A DNA stretch of 64,000 bases from Acidimicrobiia bacterium (GTDB lineage: Bacteria > Actinomycetota > Acidimicrobiia > IMCC26256 > JAOSJL01), in contig JAOSJL010000001.1 of assembly GCA_027494115.1 (NCBI GenBank), positions 124,001 through 188,000 on the forward strand, read 5' to 3'. The notes below the pieces were generated by a model, which was not told where the DNA came from, did no database searches, and saw only the letters and a list, made by a program, of their open reading frames with translations. The translations under genes were made by a program, and so were the position numbers. Each line of letters starts with the position of its first letter. Positions within the stretch are counted from its first letter, which is position 1. This document shows, piece after piece, positions 38,662 to 47,132 of the stretch.

Positions 38662-39852
38662 ATGGGTTCACACGGAATCAAGGACCAGGTCGCGATCGTC
38701 GGAATGGGGTGCACCGCGTTCGGGGAGCGCTGGGACAAGAGCGCCGACGACCTCATGATCGACGCCGCCAACGAGACCTTCGAGTCGGCGGGGATCACCA
38801 AGGACGACGTCGACGCGTACTGGCTCGGCACCGCCATGTCGGGCATGAGCGGCATGACCCTCGCCCGGCCGCTCCAGGTGGAGGGCAAGCCGGTCACCCA
38901 TGTCGAGAACTTCTGTGCCACGGGGTCCGAGGCGCTGCGCAACGCGGCATACGCAGTGGCGTCGGGCGCGTACGACGTGGCGATGGCACTCGGCGTCGAG
39001 AAGGTGAAGGACAGCGGCTACCAGGGCCTGAACGGCATCGCCCCACCCGCCGACGGAACGGCGCGCACGCTCACCGCCGCGGCGATGTTCAGCCTCGTGG
39101 CCCCCGCCTACGCGAAGCAGTACGGGGTCGACGAGGCGGAGATCGCCGACGTCCTCGCACGTATCGCCTGGAAGAACCACTACAACGGTGCGAGGAATCC
39201 GCGCGCCCAGTTCCAACGGGAGATGAGCAAGGAGGCCATCTGCGCGTCACCGCGTGTCGCCGGTGGCCTCGGTGTGTTCGACTGCGCCGGGGTCGCAGAC
39301 GGAGCGGCCGCGGCCATCGTGTGTCGCGCCGAGGACGCCCACCGCTACACCGAGAATCCTCTCTACATCAAGGCCCTGTCGTTCGTGGCGGGAACCGGGG
39401 CGGGATCACTCGATCCCGACTACGACTACACGACCTTCCCCGAGGTGGTGGCCACGGCACAGGACGCCTACCAGCAGGCCGGGGTGGAGGACCCGCGTGC
39501 CGAGATCGCCATGGCCGAGGTGCACGACTGCTTCACGCCGACCGAGATGGTTCTCATGGAGGATCTGGGGTTCGCCGAGCGCGGGACCGCGTGGAAGGAG
39601 ATCCTCGCCGGCACGTTCGACCTCGAGGGCGAGTTGCCCGTCAACCCCGACGGTGGCCTGAAGAGCTTCGGGCACCCGATCGGTGCCTCGGGCCTGCGGA
39701 TGATGTTCGAGTGCTGGCTCCAGTTGCGGGGTGAGGCACCCGAGGAACGCCAGATCACCACCGACCGCACACTCGGTCTCACCCACAACCTGGGCGGCTA
39801 CCCCGGCGAGATGGTTTCCTTCGTCTCGCTCGTGAGCACCGACCAGGGTTGA
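38662..39852 (+). CDS. Thiolase family/lipid-transfer (SCP-x type) protein
   Basis: MGSHGIKDQVAIVGMGCTAFGERWDKSADDLMIDAANETFESAGI...VENFCATGSEALRNAAYAVASGAYDVAMALGVEKVKDSG...GGLKSFGHPIGASGLRMMFECWLQLRGEA. Confidence 0.9.
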   Translation: MGSHGIKDQVAIVGMGCTAFGERWDKSADDLMIDAANETFESAGITKDDVDAYWLGTAMSGMSGMTLARPLQVEGKPVTHVENFCATGSEALRNAAYAVASGAYDVAMALGVEKVKDSGYQGLNGIAPPADGTARTLTAAAMFSLVAPAYAKQYGVDEAEIADVLARIAWKNHYNGARNPRAQFQREMSKEAICASPRVAGGLGVFDCAGVADGAAAAIVCRAEDAHRYTENPLYIKALSFVAGTGAGSLDPDYDYTTFPEVVATAQDAYQQAGVEDPRAEIAMAEVHDCFTPTEMVLMEDLGFAERGTAWKEILAGTFDLEGELPVNPDGGLKSFGHPIGASGLRMMFECWLQLRGEAPEERQITTDRTLGLTHNLGGYPGEMVSFVSLVSTDQG

Positions 39853-39863
39853 GCGACAACCGA

Positions 39864-39918
39864 GAGTTTGATGCGTCCCTGGCGCGCGCATAGCGCGCGC
39901 CAGGGACGCATCAAACTC
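39864..39918. repeat. Palindromic intergenic element copy 2 (26-bp perfect stem, 3-nt loop), between convergent genes
   Basis: gagtttgatgcgtccctggcgcgcgc-ata-gcgcgcgccagggacgcatcaaactc; contains TGA stop of the minus-strand gene; shares TTGATGCGTCC/GGACGCATCAA arms with copy 1. Confidence 0.9.
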
Positions 39919-42137
39919 CCGCCGGGGTGACCTCCACGGGGATTCCGTTCAGCACGGCGTTGCCCGACAGCGGATCGATGGCGCCGTCATCGGTGAGTGC
40001 GTTGGTGTTCACGCCGGGGTGGGCGGCCGCCACACTCATCCGTGTTCGCGGAGCGTCGTGACCCCAGCCGTGGGGCAGGCTCACGACTCCCTTCATCATG
40101 TCGCCGGTCACTTCGACGGGCACGGTCACCTTTCCGACCCGTGACGCCACGAGCGCGCTCGACCCGTCCTCGAGCCCGGAGTTCGGCGGCGTCGACCGGA
40201 TTGACGAGCAGCGTGCAGCGCTCCTCGCCCTTCACGAGGACCGACATGTTGTGCATCCACGAGTTGTTCGAGCGGAGCTGTCGCCGACCCACGAGGCGAA
40301 GCGTTCCGTTGGCCGAACGTGCGAGTGTGTCCCGCAGTCGTTCGAGGTCGTCGATGACCGACGGAGGTGCCAGCTCGACCTTCCCCGACTCGGTACAGAT
40401 CGCCGCCGGGAACCGCTCCACCAGTGGCCCGTAGTCGATGCCGTGCGGCTTCTCCCGGAGCCTGGTGAGCGTCAGGCCGTCGGGATCGGCACCGAAGCCG
40501 TCGCCGAACGATCCGGTGCGCAACCGCAGGTCGATGACCCGTTCCACCGGCGCCAACGACGTCAACTCGGCGACGATCTCGTCCTTGTCACGACCGAAGA
40601 TGGGACTGGTCTCGTCGCGCAGTTCCCGATCGACGAAGTGGTCGAGCACCTGGTCGTGCACGAGATCCGTGTCGGCGTCGAGCCCGGCACCCATCAGCAA
40701 CAGGACGAGTCGCGCGAGGATCTCGCCCTCGTCGGGAGCGTCGGTCGTGAACACGGCGGGCGAGTACTTGGCGACGCGCCGAACGGCGTTGGCCGAGAAC
40801 GCGAAATCGTAGTGACTCCGTTCGAGCGCCGAAGGTGGCGGGAGGATGACGTCGGCATGGCGGGTGGTCTCGTTGATGTAGGGATCGACCGCTATGTACG
40901 CCTCGAGTCCGGCGAACGCGGCGTCGAGACGCTCACTGTTCGGGCACGACCGCACCGGATTGCCCGCCACGCTCAGGAACGCGCGGATCTGTCCGTCGCC
41001 GGGTGTCTCGATCTCGTCGGCGAGTGTCGCCACCGGAAGCTCGCCGCGGACCTCGGGGTGCCCTTTGACCCGGCTCGTCCACCGCCCGGTCGCGAAACCG
41101 CGACCGCCCGGCTCACCCTGCGGAATGCGCGTGTAGGGCGGGCTGGCGAACATGGCGCCGCCGGGGCGGTCGAGGTTGCCCGTCAGCACGTTGCACACGT
41201 CGGCTGCCCACGCCCCGAGAGTCCCGAACTCGACGGTGTGGTTCCCGATGCGTCCGTAGACGACGCCCGCCGGGGCCGCGGCGAGGTCGCGGGCGAGCTG
41301 ACGAATCGTGCCGGCCTCTACGCCTGTGGGGCCGGCCACGGCCTCGGGTGTGAACTCCTCCAGCGCCTCACGTACCTCGTCGACACCCGTCACGTGAGGT
41401 GCCAACCGACCGACCTCGTCGAGTCCCTCGTCGAAGATCGCATGGGCGATTCCGCACAACAGCAACGCGTCGGTACCCGGCACGACGGCGATGTGCTCGT
41501 CGGCGTGTTCGGCGGTCTTGGACCGCCGCGGGTCGACCACAACGACCTTGCCACCACGGGCCTGGATGGCCTCGAGCCGACCGGGGAAGTCGGGAGCCGT
41601 ACACAAGCTGCCGTTCGACTCGTAGGGGTCGGCGCCGAGCATGAGGAGGTAGTCGGTCCGGTCGATGTCGGGGAGAGGAAACGACAGAGGGTCCCCCCAC
41701 ATCAAACCCGACGACACGTGCTTGGGCATCTGGTCGACGGTGGACGCCGAGAAGATGTTCTTCGATCCCCCCGCGAACACGAGAGGGATGACGTAGAGCT
41801 GCCCGGCCATCGTGTGGACGTTGGGATTCCCGAGATAAAGCCCGAGCGATTCCCGTCCGTGCTCCTCGAGCACCGGCATCAGGAGACGTTCGACCTCGGC
41901 GAAGGCCTCGTCCCAGGACACCTCCCGCCAATCGTCACCGTCGCGCACGACCGGCGCGCGCAGGCGGTCGGGGTCAACGTGTAGGTGCTTCAGCGTCGAG
42001 CCCTTGGGACAGATGAAGCCGCGCGAGAAGGGGTCCTCGCGGTCGCCGCGGATCCGGACCACGTCCGAACCCTTCGACGTGACCTCCAGGCCGCAGGTGG
42101 CCTCACACAGCGGGCAGGTGACGAACGTCGTGGTCAT
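39911..42137 (-). CDS. Molybdopterin-dependent oxidoreductase (formate dehydrogenase-like), frameshifted near 40171-40180
   Basis: TFVTCPLCEATCGLEVTSKGSDVVRIRGDREDPFSRGFICPKGSTLKHLHVDPDRLRAPVVR...ADPYESNGSLCTAPDFPGRLEAI...; C-terminus continues in ORF 39911..40150 (EDGSSALVASRVGKVTVPVEVTGDMMKGVVSLPHGWGHD). Confidence 0.9.
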
Positions 42138-42262
42138 GGCAGCATCCCTCCGACTCAGAGGCGACGGTAGTCACGGTTCCGGGGGTGCGCCACGGCTCCG
42201 GGATCGCCCGCTGTCACACAATCCGGTACAACCGGGGAGCTTCAGGGCCCCGGACGCGACGA

Positions 42263-42291
42263 AGCCGCCGTACCCGTGAGGGTCGGCGGCT
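42263..42291 (-). terminator. Hairpin terminator downstream of the cold-shock gene
   Basis: agccgccg-t-accc-gtga-gggtcggcggct: 12 base pairs with one bulge, 19 nt beyond the csp stop. Confidence 0.65.
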
Positions 42292-42309
42292 CCGAAGGCT
42301 GTTCGGTCC

Positions 42310-42510
42310 TCAGACGACTCGAACGTTCTGCGCTTCCTCACCCTTTCGGCCGGGAGCCACGTCGAACTCGACCTTCTGGCCCTCGTCGAGGGTCTTGAAA
42401 CCCTCGCCCTGGATGTTCGAGAAGTGCACGAACACATCGTCACCGTCTTCACGGGAGATGAATCCGTAGCCCTTGTCGTCGTTGAAGAATTTCACTGTTC
42501 CTGTTGCCAC
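42310..42510 (-). CDS. cspA: Cold-shock protein CspA family
   Basis: [69 protein letters not shown]1 KGYGFI and RNP2 DVFVHF. Confidence 0.97.
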   Translation of the reverse strand: MATGTVKFFNDDKGYGFISREDGDDVFVHFSNIQGEGFKTLDEGQKVEFDVAPGRKGEEAQNVRVV

Positions 42511-42649
42511 TTCAATTTCTTTCTCTCATGCGAGGAATCCGAACGACACCCTCGTCGCTCACAACGCTAGACGCTGGCGGTCACGCTCTCTCCTACCGGG
42601 CCCGGACTGTTGTCCTGCAAGGCCCGCGGCGAGAACAGGAGCGTGCGGA

Positions 42650-43546
42650 TCACAGAGAGATCGTCGGCGGCCCGGCACCAGTCGAGCCGCGCCCCAACGC
42701 GGCGGCCACCTCACCGACGTAGTCGAGATGCGCATCGACAGAGTCGAGACCGAGACCCATCGTCACGACGGCCGCATGGGTACCGCCGTTGTCGGCCCAT
42801 CGTTCGATCTTCGCCGCGGCGCCGTTCGGTCCGTCCTTCGAAAGAACGTTGTACTGCGCGCCGAACCCGTCGACCTCCCGGTCGTGCTCGCCGAGCAGTT
42901 CTCGGAGGCGCTGCCACTGTTCCAGAACGTGGGCTTCGGACCCGGCGAAGATGAAGCCATCGCCCACCCGCGCAGCGCGCTCCACGGCGGGCTCCGAGAA
43001 GCCTCCGAGCCAGACCGGTACCGGTTCAACCGGCGCCGGGAGTGTGGTCGCGCGTTCGATCCGATCGAAGCGACCTTCGAAGTCCACCACGGTGCCGCTC
43101 CAAAGAGCACGCAGCACCTCGATCTGCTCCTCTTCGCGGGCGCCGCGGGTGGAGAAGTCCTGACCCAGCGCCGTGTACTCGACGTGGTTCCAGCCGATGC
43201 CGACACCGAGGCGGAAGCGCCCTCCGGAGAGCAGCGAGAGATCGGCGGCCTGGCGGGCCACGAGCGCCGTCTGGCGCTGGGGAAGAATGAGGATGCCCGT
43301 GACGAACTCGAGGCCCGGGCAGCGCCCCGCCAGGTATGCGAAGAGCACGAACGGGTCGTGGAACGGGTCGCGTTCGGTGTACGGACCGAGCAACGTGGGA
43401 TCGCGGTCGGCGTGCACCGCACCGAGGACGTGGTCGTAGGCGAGAAGGTGGTCGTAGCCGAGACCGCCGAGCGCGTCGCCGATACGCCGCACCGCCTCGG
43501 GGTCTCCACCGAGTTCGATCTGGGGATACACCGCTCCGAGTTTCAC
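42650..43546 (-). CDS. LLM-class F420-dependent oxidoreductase-like protein
   Basis: VKLGAVYPQIELGGDPEAVRRIGDALGGLGYDHLLAYDHVLGAV...RQTALVARQAADLSLLSGGRFRLGVGIGWNHVEYTALGQDFSTRGAREEEQIEVLRALW. Confidence 0.88.
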   Translation of the reverse strand: MKLGAVYPQIELGGDPEAVRRIGDALGGLGYDHLLAYDHVLGAVHADRDPTLLGPYTERDPFHDPFVLFAYLAGRCPGLEFVTGILILPQRQTALVARQAADLSLLSGGRFRLGVGIGWNHVEYTALGQDFSTRGAREEEQIEVLRALWSGTVVDFEGRFDRIERATTLPAPVEPVPVWLGGFSEPAVERAARVGDGFIFAGSEAHVLEQWQRLRELLGEHDREVDGFGAQYNVLSKDGPNGAAAKIERWADNGGTHAAVVTMGLGLDSVDAHLDYVGEVAAALGRGSTGAGPPTISL

Positions 43547-43643
43547 GGCGGCCACCGTACCGCCGCCCGGCGGGGATCTGTCCGGAGAGTACGGAAGTTC
43601 ACGGCACGGGGTCAGTGCCTCTGGTTGACTGGACTGGTTTCCG

Positions 43644-43898
43644 ATGAGGAGGCCCGCCATGGCCGGATGTCCAGCGTGTGGAAGTACTCAGGTGTTCCGC
43701 AAGAGCAACGTGGTCTACGAAGTCGGCTCCGGCGGCACCGGGGCGGTCGTCAGAAAGCGAAAGGACCGCTTTCTTCCGTGCACGCTCGACGTGTGCGGCG
43801 GCTGTGGACGTCTGACGACCTACGTCCAGGACCCCCAGGACTGGGCAAAGCGCACGGGTGCCGAGGAATTCGGCTCGGGAGCATCAGGGTCCGCGTAG
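43644..43898 (+). CDS. Small zinc-ribbon-like protein
   Basis: MAGCPACGSTQVFRKSN...LPCTLDVCGGCGRLTTYVQDPQDW; two CxxC pairs. Confidence 0.55.
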   Translation: MRRPAMAGCPACGSTQVFRKSNVVYEVGSGGTGAVVRKRKDRFLPCTLDVCGGCGRLTTYVQDPQDWAKRTGAEEFGSGASGSA

Positions 43899-43907
43899 TC
43901 GCTCCGG

Positions 43908-45225
43908 CTACGCGGGCAGATCGACATCCTCGGCCGCGTCGATGGCGTACGTGGCCGCCGTGCTACCCAGCCGCTGCGCGGTACCGGGACGCCGAGGAAA
44001 GGCACGCTCGACGTCTTCGATGACCAGATCGAGGTAGGTGTTGCCGGGTGGCCGTGTGCTGGAACGCTTGCCGAGTTCGAAACGGGCGAACAGAGCGATC
44101 AGGCCGGCGAGGAACACTGCCGGAAGGAGAACCCACAGTGGCCGTTGCAGCCACCATCCGGTCGTGGGCTGTTCGAGAAGCGTTCCACCGACCAACTCGA
44201 ACGCACCGATCGCCATGACGAGTGCGGTCATGTGCCACGTGAACACCGTCATCGACACGGCGTTGGCGGCCACGACCGCCTTCCAGGGGCGTCGGTGCGC
44301 CAACCAGCGATTCAGACTCGGTCGCAACAGGAGCGCGAGACCGGCCTGGAAGACGCCGAGGGCGGCGATGCACGCGTTGGGTGGGAACATGTTGCTCATC
44401 TCCCCTCCCTGCACGGCGACCATGGAGTGCTCGTACGGACCGACCGTCGTGAGCAGCACGAGGACTCCCAACCCACCGAGCGTGAGGCCCCCACTGCGCA
44501 CGGCGGGAGCACCGGGTCAAGGTGCCGTCGCCGTAGAAGTAGCCGAGCTGGTGGACGAAGACGAACACGAAGAGCAGGTTCGCGAATCCGATCGCACCGG
44601 CATCGAGACCGAAACGGAGCAGGTCGACCCAGAGCACGATCGCCGCCATGGCGAGCAGCGTGCGCAGTGGCGCACGCTCATGGAGTCGCAGCGTGATCGG
44701 GGCTACGAGAACGACCGCCGCGTACGTCCCGAGGAACCACAGCGGCACGAACACGACGAAGCCCCAGTTCAGCACGCCGGTGTATCCCGGGCTCAGGGCC
44801 CGGACCACGAAGTCGAACGCCGCCCAGAAGACGACGAGGACGGCGATCGGCTTGCCGAGTCGCTGCATGCGGGTGGCGAGGAAGCGGGCGGTTCCGCGGC
44901 CGGCACGCTCGTTCGCGTTCCACGCCACGTAGTTCGAGAAGCCGCCCACGAAGAAGAACAGCGGCATGATCTGCAGGGCCCAGGTGGCGAGCCACAGGCC
45001 CGGAACGTCGCCGATGGGGTTCGGCATGGTGAGTCCACCATCCGAGTTCCACTGGGTGATCGAGAAGACCCAGTGCCACGCCACAACGACGAGGATGCTG
45101 AGAGCACGGAAGAAGTCGACCGTGCGGTCGCGTGAGTCGGGGGTGGCGGCGACGAGTCCGTCGATCGTCGACCCGGAGGCCGTGGAGCGGGCGGTGGACG
45201 GTGGTTTCTCTGTTTCTGTGGTCAT
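43908..45225 (-). CDS. Acyltransferase 3 family membrane protein (AT3-1), frameshifted near 44505-44515
   Basis: DRTVDFFRALSILVVVAWHWVFSITQW...LPLFFFVGGFSNYVAW... (ORF 43963..45552) continues as APAVRSGGLTLGGLGVLVLLTTVGPYEHSMVAVQGGEMSNMFPPNACIAALG...VFTWHMTALV (ORF 43908..44501). Confidence 0.85.
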
Positions 45226-45271
45226 GCCGATGATGATGACGATCGCGCCTCCCTGGCGATATCCGGTACGG

Positions 45272-45291
45272 CCCCCAAGGATGCCTGGGGG
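45272..45291 (-). promoter_or_regulatory. Operator/promoter-like motif copy 1 (CCCCCAGGCATCCTTGGGGG on minus strand), 46 nt upstream of AT3-1
   Basis: Inverted repeat CCCCCA-N8-TGGGGG; extended similarity with copy 2 (TTGGGGGCCG--C-GGAT). Confidence 0.65.
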
Positions 45292-45346
45292 ATCCTCGAT
45301 GCCCCTCCGCGCCCGCCCGTGCGGGACACCCCTAGGCTGGGCGGAC

Positions 45347-46444
45347 ATGGAAGCCCCCTTCCTCCGAGGCCTGGCGATATACCGCTGGGTCGCCTGGGTC
45401 TGGATCGCCGCCATGACGTACGCCGGCCGGGACAACCTCGGTCGGCCTGCCCTGGCCTGGGCATTCGTGGTCGCCGCGCTCGCCGTCACGGCGTGGCTCA
45501 CCGTGCTGCTTCGGCGCGACCCCGACTCCCTGCTGGCCCCGCTGCCCGTCACCGTGGAATTGATCTGCGGCGCGTCCCTGATCTTCTTCGACGGGGTGGT
45601 CTACGAGCCGGGCCACGCGTTCGCGACGTCGCAGTCGCTCGGCGCGGTCTGGCCCACCGCGGGAGTGCTCACGGCCGGAATCGCGTGGGGCCCGTTGGCC
45701 GGAGCACTGTCCGGGAGCCTCATGGGCCTCGCACGTTTCGGTTCAACCCTCGTCAACGGCATCGCATTGTCGGACATCACGGGCGGGCGGATCACGTCGC
45801 TCATCTCGACGACGGTCGTCTACACCCTCGCGGGTGCCGTCGCCGGCTACATCGCGCGACTGCTGCGCAGAGCGGAAGGGGAGATCTCCGCTGCCCGAGC
45901 GCGTGACGAGTTGGCCCGAACACTGCATGACGGCGTGCTCCAGACCCTGGCTGTCGTCGAACGACGAACCGAGGACCCGGCCCTGGCGCGCCTCGCGCGA
46001 GAACAGGAGCGCGAGCTACGCGAATACCTGTTCGGGAGTACCGCCGAAACCGTCGGCGGGGGTGGCGATCTCGGCTCGGAGCTCCGGGCAGCCGCCGGCC
46101 ACTACGAGACCTCCTTCGGCGGACGGGCCCAGGTCCTCGTCGCTGACGACCTTCCGAGATTGAGGAAGGACGAGATCGAAGCGATAGCGGGCGCCGTGGG
46201 GGAGGCACTCACCAACGCGGGAAAACACGGCGGAGCGGCACGTGTCACCGTCTATGTCGAACCCGACGGGAGAGGGCTCTTCTGTTCGGTGAAGGACGAC
46301 GGCACAGGTTTCGACACGGCAGCGGTATCAGAGGGCATCGGCGTGACACACTCGATCCGTGGCCGTATCGCCGAAGTGGGCGGTCGCGCCGACATCCGGA
46401 GCCGACCCGGAGACGGAGCGGAGGTGTGCCTGTGGATCCCGTGA
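45347..46444 (+). CDS. Membrane sensor histidine kinase (HisKA_3/NarX-like)
   Basis: MEAPFLRGLAIYRWVAWVWIAAMTY... multiple TMs; LARTLHDGVLQTLAVVERR; GAVGEALTNAGKHGGAARVTVYVEPDGRGLFCSVKDDGTGFD. Confidence 0.88.
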   Translation: MEAPFLRGLAIYRWVAWVWIAAMTYAGRDNLGRPALAWAFVVAALAVTAWLTVLLRRDPDSLLAPLPVTVELICGASLIFFDGVVYEPGHAFATSQSLGAVWPTAGVLTAGIAWGPLAGALSGSLMGLARFGSTLVNGIALSDITGGRITSLISTTVVYTLAGAVAGYIARLLRRAEGEISAARARDELARTLHDGVLQTLAVVERRTEDPALARLAREQERELREYLFGSTAETVGGGGDLGSELRAAAGHYETSFGGRAQVLVADDLPRLRKDEIEAIAGAVGEALTNAGKHGGAARVTVYVEPDGRGLFCSVKDDGTGFDTAAVSEGIGVTHSIRGRIAEVGGRADIRSRPGDGAEVCLWIP

Positions 46445-47055
46445 CGGTGGTTCTCGCCGACGATCATCCGATCTGGCGCGACGGAGTCGCCCGCGACCTC
46501 GGCGACGGCTTCCTTGTCGTGGGGGAAGCGTCGACAGCAGCCGAAACGATCGAACAGATCCGAACGAACGAACCGGATCTCGTGATCTGCGACCTGCACA
46601 TGCCCGGCGGCGGAGGCATCAAGGTCGCGAAGGAATGCGGCGAACAGACCCGGATCGTGATTCTGACGGTCTCGGAGCAGGAACGTGACCTCCTGGACGC
46701 GGTCGCCGCCGGAGCCGTTGGTTATCTCGTGAAATCCATCCCCGGCGATGAGCTCCGCAAGAACCTCGAACGCGCGGCGCGCGGTGAGCCGGTCTTCTCC
46801 CCCGCGCTCGCCGCCCTCGTGCTGGGCGAGTTTCGACGGATGTCGAAGGACGCCACCGGAGAGAACCCGCTGTCCGACCGGGAGCGGGAGGTTCTCCAGT
46901 TGGTCGCCCGCGGCCATACGTACAAGCAGATCGGCGAGGACCTCTTCATCTCTCCGAAGACCGTCGAGAACCACGTCCGCAACATCCTCGGCAAGCTCCG
47001 ACTCAACCGGAAACAGGAACTCATCCGGTACGCGCTCGAGCACGGCATCGAGTAA
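46426..47055 (+). CDS. NarL/FixJ-type response regulator (REC-LuxR HTH)
   Basis: VTVVLADDHPIWRDGVARDL...DLVICDLHMPGGGGIKVAKEC...NPLSDREREVLQLVARGHTYKQIGEDLFISPKTVENHVRNILGKLRLNRKQEL. Confidence 0.95.
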   Translation: MPVDPVTVVLADDHPIWRDGVARDLGDGFLVVGEASTAAETIEQIRTNEPDLVICDLHMPGGGGIKVAKECGEQTRIVILTVSEQERDLLDAVAAGAVGYLVKSIPGDELRKNLERAARGEPVFSPALAALVLGEFRRMSKDATGENPLSDREREVLQLVARGHTYKQIGEDLFISPKTVENHVRNILGKLRLNRKQELIRYALEHGIE

Positions 47056-47068
47056 CGGACGCGGAGGG

Positions 47069-47087
47069 CCCCAGGCCATCTTGGGGG
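47069..47087 (+). promoter_or_regulatory. Operator/promoter-like motif copy 2 (CCCCAGGCCATCTTGGGGG), 45 nt upstream of AT3-2
   Basis: Same-orientation near-copy of the motif at 45272-45291 relative to the downstream acyltransferase gene. Confidence 0.65.
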
Positions 47088-47132
47088 CCGATCAGGATGG
47101 TGTCATCCCCGGAAACATCGCATTCTGGGGAC

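Noticed and set aside
40098-41984. 628-aa plus-strand ORF
   Set aside because: Antisense to the molybdopterin oxidoreductase, no recognisable domain.
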